From Lophius americanus (lineage: Eukaryota; Chordata; Actinopteri; Lophiiformes; Lophiidae), in the NCBI GenBank assembly GCA_037951165.1, contig JBBDHG010000008.1, positions 5,215,501 through 5,279,500 on the forward strand: 64,000 nucleotides of DNA, given 5' to 3'. Below, in pieces: positions 1 to 12,400 of the stretch. Position 1 is the first letter of the stretch; each line of letters begins with the position of its first letter. The notes under the pieces are model-generated. The model was not told the origin of the DNA. It saw only the letters and a list, made by a program, of their open reading frames with translations, and ran no database searches. A program made the translations under genes and the position numbers.

Positions 1-3000
1 ACATCTGTCTCTGTATGGGTCTGTCACACTTCAGATCAAATCGTAATACGAAGTAACACTGTTCAAATATGGGAAACATCTTGTAAGCGACATTGTACGT
101 GTGAAACTGACTGCATTGTACTGACTGTATGTGGTCCGCACATGCACAGCTTTATTTGACAGTTGTTGTTATCGAAATTCAATCTGAGATCCACCCCAGT
201 CAATCTTAAAATTTTAATATTACCCATCAAGTTTCTGGGCCATGAGTCGGCTGGAACCTGTCCAAGCCTTCATAGGTTACGCGCTAGGATTCACCTGCAG
301 CAGGCTAAGAACCTCATGACAAGACATTTCATGGGGTTGTGAGATGAGTAAACAGAAGGAAGAAAAATATTCTCTTGCTAAAAAAGTTCATATAAAACCT
401 GCAAAAAGGAGGTTTTAGTTTTGCTGCCATTATGTACAGATTTTGATGAAATTTCTTTGGCATTGAGCCAGGCCCATTTTTCATTCTTTACTATTATGTG
501 ATAGTGGCAATTATTACAGATCTGATATCCAGACTGTTAAACTTTCATTCACTAATGTGACAAATAATAATGCTACAGCCTCGCAAGAAAAATAATAAAT
601 AATAAAAAACCTCTGAAAGTATGTTGATTCACGAAGCTGTCATTGGTGACATATTTTCAAAGTTAGTGAACTACGTCCTGAAGAAAACCACCATTCGATT
701 TCATGGTCAAGGCATCGTATTTTGAGTGTCAAACGATCATGGGGCTATTGCTTATAGCCTCATAATCGTTTACAATGACGCGATCGTATAAAATGACGCA
801 AAGTATGCCGGAGGTCTCTAAGGAACTGCTCTTGATCTTCTTAGCTTTTCAAAATCAGGCTTTAACAAATTATCTCAGCATATTCAGGACAAACACCAAT
901 ACAAAAACAAATACAACAAAATTGACAGTGCCGTTTTATTTGTGTGTTTGTTATACAAAGACACTCTTGTGTGTATACCCTATTGTGTGTATATGTGTGT
1001 AAAACTGTATATGTATGTGACCATCTCCTTTGAGTATCTGATTATTCAGCTTTTACACTCTCATGTCTAACCCCCCCCCCCCAGTCGTCCCCCTCTACGT
1101 CTCTGCGTCACAAAATCATTTTAACCCCTAAACTCTCCTCCCTACTTCTTGTCTTCCCTCTCACTCCTTTTTCGATGCAGGAGTGGGAGGTGTTGCTAGG
1201 CGACAGATTAGCTCCTTCCTTTCAAGGAGCAGAGTGCAGACCTTAACTCCGTGCAAGTAAAAAAAAAAGTCATTGAGGGAGAAGGACAATTATCTTCCAC
1301 CTGTGGCATGATAATCACAATTGTTTACTATGAAATCACGTAACCCCAGTCTTTTTTTAACCTGCTCTTCACCCTGAAGAGATCCAAAAATAAATGACTC
1401 ATTTATAGCTGCTCATTTACATGTGAGATAAACACAATCCATGCCTCATCATCAGTACAAGTGTTGACATTTAATGTGTTATGAACCTTCTAGATGCTGT
1501 GACAAAGTTGTTGCACAAACTAATGATCTGTCCTCACTGGTCCCTGTAAAGTGATGACTAAGGTTGTGAAGGAACATGCTGCTCGTCCCTCATCAACAGT
1601 TCCAGTCTGGCAGCGACTTAAGCTGTGAAAGTCACACCTGTCGGCCACTGTTTCTGAAAAAGTGGGTGTACAGAAAGATCCAGCACCCATGTACTTTGTA
1701 CACCTGCTCAGTGGATGTGTGTGTGTGTGGTTGTTTGTGCGTATGCGTGTGCATATGTGTGTGTGTTTTGGGAAGTTTAATCGCTCACTAAGGATTAATG
1801 AGTGGAATGTTATTGGGTGAGTGAATGTGACAGGTTGAGTAAGATAATATATGGGTGAATGAAGGACTTTGACTTATTTCAAAGAATGAGCAAGTAATGA
1901 GGAGTGATTACGTCAGAAATCTTCGTGGGTGGAAAAAAATTAATGTTTTGGAGACCTATAGCCTAACAATGTGCGCAAGTGAAGTCGAGCGCAGGTGAAT
2001 CCAAGACGGAAAATGGATGACGAAGAAATTGAGTGAGTTAATGACAGAACAAACATGAGCAAAAGTGCATGATTGCACCAACACCAAGTCAAGTTTTCTG
2101 TTTAATGATATACCTTGGAGCTAACAAGATTACCACCAGTCTCAGCAAGAAATATTTGCAAAAATAAAGTCGTGGATCAATTCAGGCGTTGTCTACAAAG
2201 GTGCTTTTGCTTTTGCTACGAAGGTGTGTCTTCCAAAAATCAGTCCCTTTTCCTATGTAAAAGCTTTTTTTAAATGAAAAGAAGGTCTTCTTTTCCACAG
2301 TTTTGGCTCTTTCTGTCTCAAGATTCACTGCAGGCAGTGATGGTTAGGTTTTTTTACTGCCAAAACAGTGCACTGGCTATATGTCCACTTCTTCAGAAGA
2401 GTGATGGTGGAGAAAGTTGAAGATTATCAGTTTCTTATTATAGAAGGCTTCATATAGACACTTCTTCTAAAAATACACGCTTAAAATAATGAACTGCTGA
2501 GCCTGCCGTTTATGACTTGCCGTATCTTTCATCCACGTTCTCAGGGTGTGCTGGATAGGGCTGAGAACTCTATTATATTGTGGAAACTGTCCAGCAGGCA
2601 GACCAGTTCCAGATCTCAAACAGAGGTTTAAAGCACCTCAAAAGTTATAAGAGGCGTAGACATGTGGGGGGGGGGCCCTGCCGACCATTCACCTTCAGGT
2701 ATTGGTTGATGACAGGTTCTTTCTTCAAATACAGTCTTTGAAGTATGTAATCTCTAAATTAAAACTTAGTTCAGGAGAGCAAAGACGGTGAACATATCCC
2801 TAAAAGTGAGGGAGTAAATGAGTGAGTGAAAGACAACGAGTGTCTGACTTAATGTGGTTTATCATGAGTGAAGTGTAACGGGGTTTACAAGACTAAATGA
2901 GCCTTCACATGAATATTGGAACAAACAGAAGATTCTGACACAAAGACGACCCACTAATTGGATTCATTTAAGACCATTTGCTGTCAGGGAGACGAGGCAC

Positions 3001-3655
3001 TCATCTCTCCGACCCCTCGCTCTTCTACCATTCGCCTTTCCCCAGCCATGTTCCTCTATGCCACCCACCTCACACCCCGGTCTCATAATGGCAGGGATTA
3101 TCATGACAACTGCAACAATGGCAGCGCTTGAGACGATGGAGTGTGTGGGACACTGGGACAGCTTAAGTACCTATGAGACTGCTGGATGGAGAAATCAAAC
3201 AACTGTGAGTGTTTTGTTCTAGGAGCTTCTGCATATAGATGGGCGCTATATTTGCCCAGAGAAAGTCTTCCAGCCCTGAAAACACTATTTCTTGAAGAAA
3301 GCGGTGTGTACTTTGTCACAAATCCAGAAAAAGGAGATTGACATGTGGAGCAGCTGAGTAAGAGTTGTGTTCTATTCAACGGGGAATCAGTTACTCCTAC
3401 GATTGATCTGTTGGAAAACCACAATCTATTCGGGTGGAGTGCAGAGGATGGTTATTGTACAATAAATCATGAGGCATATGGTGACTTACATAATAGGTGA
3501 AAAATATTGAAAGCTAAAGGCATTTGTAAAATCATTCTACATATTTATGCTTAGAGATTAGTACCCACAGTTAAATTGTTTGATAGTTGATTGAAAATTG
3601 TATTAGAGATCACTTTAGGTTCACTGGCTTCAAAGTTGTTGTTAGATAGTTGGTA
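1..3655. other. gene-free upstream flank
   Basis: No convincing coding exon is visible. The stretch is AT-rich and contains a run of twelve C (1071-1082), a TG-rich microsatellite near 1717-1767, a run of G near 2667-2675 and degenerate GAGT/GTGA-rich stretches (about 1800-1890 and 2805-2880). The short open frames here have simple-sequence or low-complexity composition and no recognisable domain. Confidence 0.6.
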
Positions 3656-4200
3656 AGTTAGAGAACGCGTACGACAGAGTGCCGGGGGTGGGATTGTGGT
3701 ATTCCTTGAGGAAGTCTGGAGTGGCAAAGAAGTATTTTAGAATGGTACAGCATTGAGGCGTGTGTAAGGAATAAAGGGATGTGCTAAAGGTGGAGGCGGG
3801 ACTGCACCAAGGATTGGCTCTGAGACCTTTTCTGTTTTCTATGGTGATGGATAGGCGGACAGATCAGGTCAGGTAGGAGTCTCCAAGGATTATGAAATTT
3901 ACGGATGACATTGTGATCTGTATTGATGTATTGAGAGAGGGGAAAGTTGGGATAAAATCTGGAGCGGTGGAGTTATGCACTAGAGAGAAGAGGAATGAAA
4001 GTCAGTCGCAGCAAGACAGGAACCATGGATTGCTGTGAATGGGGGTGGCAGATGGAACGGTAGGAATGCAAGGTGTAGAGGTGAAGTGGGTGGAAAGAAT
4101 GTCAGGAGCTAACTGTGACAGAAGAGTTGCAGCAAGAGTGAAAGCACAGGTTGACAAGATGGTAGTGAGAGCAGCTCTGCTGTATGGACTAGAGATGTTA
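3656..4200 (+). mobile_element. degenerate RTE-type LINE reverse transcriptase fragment
   Basis: Conceptual translation in shifting frames gives the order typical of RTE-clade non-LTR reverse transcriptases. A YDRVP-like box (about 3670) is followed by a GLHQG-like box (about 3800), then a segment reading LRPFLFSMVMDRRTDQVR, then an FTDDIVIC box at about 3898-3920 that corresponds to the catalytic (F/Y)xDD motif. A distal AARVKAQVDKMVVRAALLYG-like stretch follows. Stops and frameshifts break every frame, so it is a dead fragment lacking endonuclease and 3' end. The clade is assigned from remembered family motifs; RTE (Rex3 or Expander-like) is the best fit. Confidence 0.75.
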
Positions 4201-4245
4201 GCATATATGAATATATGAATATGAATATGTTAATATGAATATGTG
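4201..4245. repeat. ATGAAT-type microsatellite
   Basis: Imperfect tandem units of ATATGAAT / ATATGTTA directly follow the RTE-type LINE fragment. RTE elements often end in short tandem repeats, so this may be the decayed 3' tail, but that is inference. Confidence 0.5.
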
Positions 4246-4999
4246 TTTAGTAAATGAAACAGACCAAGTGCCAACACTGAGTTGAAATATAGTCATGCTT
4301 GAACATTTTTTGACAAAACAAATCAGGAGGATGGAAATGTTACGCACTAAGAGGTTATTCCTGAGGAAAATGTAAGGATTGATTTGATCTTTACTGAAAA
4401 AAGCATTCAGAGATAGAAGTTGAGTAGGTAGCTATAACGAGTAACTAGAAGCTTTTCACTCATACGGATGGAAGGTTGTATCAATCAGGTTGTAGCTGTA
4501 ATCTGCTCTCTTTCGTTACTGAGAAATTCAAAAACACCAGATTAACTTGTCTGTGATTCAAAATTCTAACATTTTTGAATTCTGTAAAATGCCCCAATCA
4601 GAGATTAATAAAAAGGTATCCAGTGCTACGGTCTCACTGTTTGGACATATGCCACACTAAGATTGTGAGGAGCTGTGGCTGGTAGTTTGTGTTTATTTTT
4701 CCTTATACCGGTGGGCGTGAGCGGGCCACGAGTTATTGGAAGCATCTGGTTCTGATGTTTCCAGTACAAGAACACACCTGATTTTTCTGAATAGAACACT
4801 TTATAATACTTTTGTTATTCATTGTTGTTAAAATTTTGTGTCATCACCCTTCAATTGTCATGGCTTTGAGTTAGTCATTACAAACAAAAACATTTTACAC
4901 CAGCATAACGGCAAGATCATTCCTAGCCTTTTCAACAATTACACATTCTGCAGTTCTCTATTTGCCACCCTAAACACACCATGTTGGCATGACTTCAGC

Positions 5000-5330
5000 T
5001 TGTGGGAACAGTTGGAGATCACACAATACTTCCATTCAGGCCTCAATACATTGGCTTCCTGTCTAGTTCAGAATTGATTTTAAGATTATTTTAATCACTC
5101 ATAAAGCACTTCAAGGCTTAGCAACTGCCTAAATTTCTGGGCGGCTGACCAGCCTCATAAGTAATCCAACCTGAACCTTCTAGCCGTAACAGCACATAAA
5201 TCCAAATGTGACTGCTCTCCTGACATCTAAAATTTAGGACAATCTCTCCTCTCCCTTTCTATCAGATAAGTGTCTTGACACTTAAACACACTTAAACAGC
5301 TCTCATTTGCTTTTTTTGCCAGCCATGTGT
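5000..5330 (+). mobile_element. LINE ORF2 C-terminal fragment (CR1/L2-type)
   Basis: Across frames one reads a segment like LxWLPVxFRIDFKI followed by LITHKALQGLA (about 5050-5120). This matches the post-reverse-transcriptase region of fish CR1/L2/Rex1-type LINEs. The remainder is stop-riddled. It is a short, 5'-truncated remnant in plus orientation; the exact family cannot be named without a repeat library. Confidence 0.6.
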
Positions 5331-6360
5331 TGCCCTGTGTGAAGAAACCTTAGTTTGTAGTTTGTAGATACTTTAGATACACTGTTTGTACGTTTGCATA
5401 TTTGATTTTGTCATCGGAGCGAGCTCTGCTTATGTTGTATACATTGCATGGTTTGGCATTGCAACTTGGAGTATTAAAAATACTTAGATAGGGATGGTTT
5501 AGTGTCACTGTTAGACTTTCTGAAAGTATACACCGTGATCTCAATGTCAGGATAATAATACAACCTTTGCTAGCTCAACCACAAAAATCTGTTCCACTAG
5601 ATCATTTACCTGAGGATCAGCTAACGACAAGGTAGAACCAAAGAATATGACATAACTAATACACAGCCATGATTACAATATTGTTTTATATCCAATTAAA
5701 CTTTGCATCTATTTATTTTGACTGCCATATTTTATATATCACAAAAAAACAGAATAATGCCAGTTAATCAAATCTTCCAGCTGTTTGTATATTCATTATT
5801 GCTGAAGCTAAACATATTGTTCCCATTCTTTCCAACAAATATGTTGAAACCATTTACCACCATTTATCAGAGTTGGAGATGTTAGTTTCTGAAAAAGATT
5901 ATTAAGATTATTGATCCTTTTCTGATCAGAAGGAAAAACAATGGTAGTGGACAGGACAAGAACATTTACAGAGTACGTTCAAGCAAACAACTTTGTTGTT
6001 CGTTGTGAATGGAATTTTTGGAAGGGAAGATAGGATCCAAAGAACAATCCCCTAGATATTGATGGCGACCCAGATCATCATCAGGATCGAATTTTGCATT
6101 GCAAGGTAGAAGTGAGGGGAATTGCAAGGTTTTTGCCTCTAAATTAGTAGGCGATTCCTAGACTGCTTGGAAAAAACTTAATCGATGCCTTCCAAATGAG
6201 AGCTGGCACACATTCAGCTCTGATGAATCCAAGTAAAATTCTGGATATGGTGATACAGAATTTGTAGATGTATCCTATAGGATTCATGAAAATGCACTTC
6301 TGTCAGATAGCTAACAAATAATAATGCTAAATAATTCAACTTTTCATGATATGTAACCTC
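5331..6360. other. AT-rich stretch, nothing recognised
   Basis: No gene, clear repeat or structured element is recognised. Open frames here are short and of low-complexity composition. Confidence 0.5.
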
Positions 6361-6660
6361 TTATACTGACCAGGGTCGCAGAGGGCCCAACCCTATCCCA
6401 GCTGACATTGGCGAGAGGCGGGGTACAAACTGGACAAAGCACCAGTTCATTACAGGGCCGACATAGACAGTCAACCATTCATGCTCACATTCAGACCTGC
6501 GGACCAATTCTCCTACGTTATACATATTTCTGGACTGTAGAAGCAGCAGCACCCGGAGAGAACCTTCGACAACAAGGGGAGAAAATTCAAACACCACACA
6601 GAAAGGCCGGCCTGAGGTGAATGAATTTGATGCGGCAACCAGAAAGCTAAAAGGAAACCT
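6361..6660 (+). repeat. dispersed fish repeat, copy 1 (plus)
   Basis: Contains the recognisable blocks of a very common teleost interspersed repeat: a 'gaccagggtcgcagaggg' start, a 'tatcccagctgacattgg' block, 'gcgagaggcggggtac', the 'cattcatgctcacattcagacc' block, a 'ctggactgtagaagcagc' block, and 'cacagaaaggccggcc'. Other copies sit at 7370-7620 (plus) and at 16085-16280, 36395-36480 and 60045-60160 (minus), with a short piece at 59515-59560. I do not assign it to a superfamily. The two overlapping open frames across it are by-products. Confidence 0.75.
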
Positions 6661-7369
6661 GCTATTACCGTAGTGACATGGAATTACTAACTCTTTAGCA
6701 TCAGACCGTTGTGTTATATAGGATATAACCACTACTTTATTGGCAATACTTCTTCATGTAATGTGCAGCATAGATAATGAATTCAGATGTTTGATTTCTC
6801 TGACCTAAAGTGAAACCAAACAACAGAGACTGAAAAGTGAGGACAAGAAAAAAAAGAAGTTGATTAATCACCACTGTGCCTACATACAAATCCATAATTC
6901 TTATCTTGCCACCTCATGGCAATCTGGTACCTTTGAGTCATTACCAGACTTGAGCCAGTGGGAAATATATAACTACAAAAGACTGATCAGAGATGGCTGA
7001 ATGACCCAATGTGAAATATGATACAAAAACAGACAGAGGAAGAGCCGAGAGATCCGTGGCAGAAAAGACAAGATACGAGGGAATCACCAATAAGGTATCC
7101 TCTGCTTATTGAAAAAAATATCAAAATAAGTTAATTTTGGGCTAGAGTTTTTAATATTTCTAATAACTGGGGCTTGCATTATTGATTCTACATCCTTCTT
7201 CATTCATCCTGTTTGAAGTAAATGATAGATCCAGTTCTGTATCCCTTGGATCCCTGTATCCCTTGGTTTAATGTTTACACAGTTTACATGTTATACACAG
7301 CCTGTCTTTAATCCTAAATGTTATCATAATAATAATAATCATAATACATCCATTGTCTAGAGCCAGGTA

Positions 7370-7620
7370 TTCAGTTGCAGTTTATCAGGGCTCACACACT
7401 GAGAGACCAACGCCCATTCACAGCCGTGGGCAATTTAGAGTTACCAATTGAAACATGCATGATTTGGACAGTGGGAGGAAGCTGCGGGGAACCCGCACAG
7501 GTGTAAGTGGAACACGCAGACTAAACAGAAAGGGGCCCCAGGTCTGTTTTCAAACCCAAAACCTTCTTGTTGCAAGGCAAGTGCCCTAAACACTGCACCA
7601 CCCTGCCGCCCTGATATCAA
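7370..7620 (+). repeat. dispersed fish repeat, copy 2 (plus)
   Basis: Second copy of the family seen at 6361. It is preserved mainly in the 3' half: 'gggcaatttagagttacc', 'ggacagtgggaggaagc', 'acagaaaggggcccc' and a terminal 'actgcaccaccctgccgcc'. The 5' blocks are eroded. Confidence 0.75.
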
Positions 7621-8559
7621 TATCATTATAGACAGGGACTGCAATGTTTTTCCCTCATAGGACGGCATGCCGTTTTAACAGAAAAGCTACATATTCTCAA
7701 AGCATGAGTGCTCACATACATCAAGAGAATCTTTTATCTATTATTTTATCTGAGTGATTCCAAATATCAGGCTCTTCTGCCCAACCTCTTCCCGTCTCTT
7801 ATACCATAAAAAAGACAACCCAAATGTGATTTAAGAAAGTACGTGAAGCACATACTACAGATCTATTTTTGGGCATGAAAATCACCCGTTCTATAAATAG
7901 TCCAATGAAGCTGGATGCGGGGGCGCGCCTCACAAAAAGTAATTGTGTCGGTCACTTGTGAGATCTAGCTAGTTTTTTTGAAACAGCATCGCTTCCCTCG
8001 CTTGAGGCTATCGAGAGGTTTGCCAGTTGCGTAATATTCTGGTTTGAGTTTTGCTCTCGTCAAATTGTTAATAAATGTAATTCATTAAAATGATTTTTCT
8101 ATCTATTGAGCTTCTGAGGGTCGTTCCTGAAGGTTTTAAATAGACAGGAGCTAAAGCGCTGAGCATGACGCACATGTAGCTGCACGTTATCAAATTATAT
8201 GTCCGAACTCTATGTAATATGCTGGTTGCTGGTTTTGGTGGTTCAAGTTGGCGTTTGACGGTCATGTATTGCGTTCTTATGTAGCCTATTGATTCGAAGG
8301 CAGGCACGCATATCAGGAAAAACGTTCGCAGCACCCCTTTAAATACAGGAAGGCACGGAACATGCACAGCATCCATGTTCGAATGACCAAGTCTTGAGAC
8401 TTTTGGTAAATGCGGCAAAAGAAGGCTGTTTTCAGCGTCCATTCATAAAGGCGACGGAGAGATGTGAAAACAGACTCCGCATACATGTCAGCCAGCCATC
8501 GTGATAATGTGCTCAGCAGTCCGGTACAACGAAACGAGATGCAGCATCAATCTAATATT
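7621..8559. other. npas4 distal upstream region
   Basis: No gene is seen. It carries an exact MEF2 consensus at 7891-7900, annotated separately. Base composition becomes less AT-rich towards 8500, where the npas4 proximal promoter starts. The two long minus-strand frames here (8068-8442 and 8547-8879) show no domain and run across promoter sequence, so they are not called. Confidence 0.5.
7891..7900 (+). promoter_or_regulatory. MEF2 consensus site
   Basis: The 10-mer CTATAAATAG fits the MEF2 consensus CTA(A/T)4TAG exactly and is followed at once by a CCAAT core. It lies about 1.15 kb upstream of the npas4 TATA box. MEF2 is an established activity-dependent regulator of neuronal genes including NPAS4, so an upstream enhancer role is plausible. 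A single motif match is weak evidence alone. Confidence 0.4.
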
Positions 8560-9060
8560 CGGTGACATGTGTTTAAAATGAATCGGTGTTTGGTACCCAA
8601 CAAGGACCACCGTCTTTTCAGGTCCGGGGCAAAGGCAACCGTATGTACCGTCGGTGCCAGGCATATAAACACGGAGACCTCTTTCGTATGCAACACAGTG
8701 CCCGCAAACCCCCCACCCCAGTAATACACCGGAGTCCGGTGACTCCGTTTGCGTTTTACGCTAGCTCCGCCCCTTACTCGGTTTTGTCCAAATCGGGCTT
8801 TTTGCGTCGCCGGAGCTCCCGATTTCAAGCCTACGTCATCATCGAGTAGAGACAAGAGCTGACGTCGAAGAAGAGTCACCGAAAGGAGAGGGCACGGGTG
8901 AGGGAGGGGTGGGTTTCTCTACTGCAAACACTGATATGAAACGCATCTATCCCCCTCGGTTCCCCCTTCATCTCCACCCTCCTCTCTCCGTTTTACGTCG
9001 GTGCTGGTGCGTTGGGAGCCCCCCTTCTCCGGTGGAGTTCCAGGCTATATAAATGACTTT
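8560..9060 (+). promoter_or_regulatory. npas4: npas4 proximal promoter with CRE-like sites and TATA box
   Basis: A GC-richer, CpG-containing stretch lies directly upstream of npas4. It holds a CRE half-site (TACGTCA, 8832-8838), a near-perfect CRE (TGACGTCG, 8860-8867), another ACGTC near 8995, and a TATA box TATATAAA at 9046-9053. Initiation is therefore expected about 25-30 bases further on, leaving a 5' untranslated leader of roughly 330 bases. CREB-bound CRE elements are a known feature of immediate-early neuronal promoters such as NPAS4. The motif positions are seen; their use is inferred. Confidence 0.7.
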
Positions 9061-9408
9061 CGAGCAGAGTCCCTCAACCAGATTTACGGGTTCCGGACTT
9101 CTGTTCGAGGACGGCTACTACAGCCGCCGATTCACCTGCGCTCCACTCGGAGGGGGACATACAGACAGCCATTCGAGCTGGATGCTGCGGAAGAGACAGG
9201 ACACAGGACGGGAGAAGGTTTAACAACCTTTCTCTGGAAAAACAGCTGATATGAAAGTCCAATAACACACTTCAAAGCTTTCCCACCCTTATTGCCTGTC
9301 TCTCCACGCATCTCGGAGACTTGAGCCAAGACACGGCGCTGAACAACACTTCACTGACAACTCTCAAACCTGGAGGATTTCCATAGTTCACGACAACAAC
9401 CTGCAGAC

Positions 9409-12400
9409 ATGTACCGTTCGACCAAAGGGGCATCCAAGGCTCGACGGGACCAGATTAACTCTGAGATCCGGAACCTGAAGGACCTGTTGCCAATAACCGA
9501 GGCAGATAAAGCGCGGCTGTCGTACCTGCACATCATGTCACTTGCCTGCATGTACACCAGGAAATCCGTCTTCTTTACTCAAGGTAAGGCTGAAACGACC
9601 TGTTGATTAATCTTGGTTAGGGTGCTGCAGAGGCACACAGAGCTGGATTCAACAAGTTTCTCACGCAAATCATATTGGTGTAGCATTCATTTTATTTTTT
9701 ATACTCTGGGTTACAACCTGCAATATACTCACGATAAAACCCAGTCAAACAAATTTGTAACCAATTTGTCTCTGTCCGTGGTGCCGCAATGCTTCAGCTC
9801 CGTGCGGCCGCGTCGCTGTCCGCGGTGCTGAAACATAAAGCCGCGCTTTCTCTCCCTCCCACCTCTAATCTTTTGATATTAACACATTTCTGCTCTGTTA
9901 TTTGCATGTTTTTTTCTCTAGGAGGGGGAACCACTGCCAGCCAGGAGGATAGCCCGTTTCTGTCTTTCTATGAGTTGTCAGAGATGATGCAGGCGCTTCC
10001 AGGGTTTCTGATGCTGCTGACTGGTGACGGGAAGCTTCTCTATCTCTCAGACAGCGTCTCCGAACACCTCGGACACTCCATGGTGAGTACACACAGAATA
10101 CATTTAGGTAGGACATGTCCAACCTTTGCTTTGAGCTTCATAATTTTCTGTTATTTTTTGTTCATTTTTCAACTGTAATTATCCAGGTCGATCTCGTAGC
10201 ACAGGGGGACAGCGTGTATGATATCATCGAAGCATCAGACCACTTGATCATGAGGACCAACCTGTCGGTCTCTTCTTCACTTGAGATTGGTAAGCAAAAT
10301 TCGGAATGAATAATTTGACTTCCCCTAACTGACCATCTTCGCTTTTATAATTCATCCTTCTATCTTCTCCGCTACAGATCGTCTCTTCCGCTGTCGTTTC
10401 AACACATCCAAGTCTGTACGGAGGCAGAGTGCTGGGAACAAGCTGGTCCTGATCCGAGCTCGCTGCCTCTCCCCCCCCTCCACCTCTCCTGCCACTGGGT
10501 CCTATTGGACCTCCAACCCTGTTTGGGTGTGTTTCTGCTCCCCTCTGGAGCCACATCCAACCCGCCCCGGGACAGATAGGGACTCAACTCCCGCCCCTCC
10601 TCTGGATGACACCACATTGTTTCTGGCCTGCTTCCATTCACAGCATGACCGAGGCATGAGGCTACAGACTGCCCAGGACAGGTGGGTTCGAACAGGAGGA
10701 CCCCAGCTCCACTCTTTAATTTAACACGTCAGTATGAAATGCTAACCGTTATTTCCCTAACCTCTCATCCCTTCTCCATACAGTGTGAGTGCCTATCTTG
10801 GCTTTGACGTGACCGCTTTACGTTCTCGCTCCTGGTACAGCCTCCTCCACCCACAGGATCTGTCACATGCCTCATCCCAGCACCACAGTCTATGTAAGTC
10901 TGTCCATAGCTAACACTGAAAACCATCCACACACTGTGCCCACTTGCACATCCACACAGTGACAACACAATCATGATTAATGGGATGCAAACAGATGCCA
11001 ACCTGTCATTTGACTGTTTTGCAATAGTGAGAGAGTCCGGAGAAGGCAGAGCTGAAATGGTGGTGCGTGTGCAAGCTCTGGACCAGACGTGGGTTTGGCT
11101 CTACATGGTGCTTCAATTGCAGGCTGGAGAATTTCCCATCGGCAGTAACAACTACATCATTAGGTATTTACAGTTTTTTTGTAAAACACTGTGCTCTGTG
11201 TCTCACATTTGTGATCTGATTAATGAAACAAAAAAAATCCATCATAACTCTTTTTGTCTGTTTTTTTCCTTCTCTCCCTTAGTGAGTCTGAGGCTTGGGC
11301 AGTACGTCAGCAGCTAAGCTCAGAGCAGACTCAGCTGACCCTGGTTCTAAGTGCTGGTGCCACTCAGCAGGAGAGCCTGAGTCTCCAGTCTCCAGAAACC
11401 CTGTCCAGCCCTGACCAGGTCTTTACCCCAGGCAGCAGCGGTCTGTCTGGCCAGTCCTTTGACTTTAGCACTGCTGGCTGCAGTGTAGGCTCCTCTGATG
11501 AACCAGGGAGCTCTGCGGCTGAGGCAATGCAGCTGGAGGGTGACCTCCGCTCCAGCATCTCCTCTATGGAGGAAGAAAGCTTCTTCCTGCAGAACCCAAC
11601 TGAGAGCCCCTCTGCTGCCTCCTCCCCCACTCCGGTCACTGTTGAAACGGTAGCAGATTTAGACTTTTTAACCCAGAACATTCTTCTGCCGCCCTCCTTC
11701 CAGCTTGACCCTCCACTGCCAGCTCTCCCACTGCCTCTCCCTCCTATTCAAACTTCCCAAACTCAGCAGACCAAAGAGTTTGTGTGCACACCACCCTACA
11801 CTCCCCATATTGTTGGGCCAAGCTTCCCATTTGGTGAACCCCTATTCAGCTTCGATCCAACTGGGACTACCATTACCCCACCATCTGCTACAACAGCGAC
11901 ACCCTCCACCTCACTGGCTCCTGCAGCTTCTTCTTCAGCCCCACCAACAACCACCTCCAGTCCTGTTCCTCCCACCACCCTGTCTACCAAGCCTCCCCTT
12001 TTACTACCTACTCCATCCACTGACTTACTCTTTGCCATTGAACCCTGCATTAGCTCCCTGTATGAGAAACTGCCCCCCACACCTGACAGCCCCGGAGATG
12101 GCGATTGCACTGTGATGACCCTACCTGAGGTTCGGGGTCCACTTTATGTTGATGTGCCACTGGGGCCCTTCCAGTGTCCCCCAGATGGCCTGCTGACCCC
12201 TGAGGCCTCACCCGGGAAACAGCCCTGCCTCTCCTTCTTCTCCCTAGAGAGAGAGAGGGAGAAGGAGAGGGCAGAAATCTCCCTCTTAGCACAGCATATC
12301 AGCTCCCTGGCAGAAGGGTTCTACATGGATCCTCTCTTGTCCAAACACTCTCCCCCATCCTTGTCACCCTCATCTTCTCCTACCTCCCCTTTCCTGTCTC

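Noticed and set aside
3101..3424. 107-codon minus-strand frame
   Set aside because: No recognisable domain, no splice context, composition like surrounding non-coding DNA.
6361..6732. 123-codon minus and 70-codon plus frames
   Set aside because: Both run across a high-copy dispersed fish repeat.
8547..8879. 110-codon minus-strand frame upstream of npas4 (and the overlapping 87-codon plus-strand frame)
   Set aside because: Lies over the GC-rich npas4 promoter with CRE-like sites; no domain on either strand, and opposite frames both open because of base composition.
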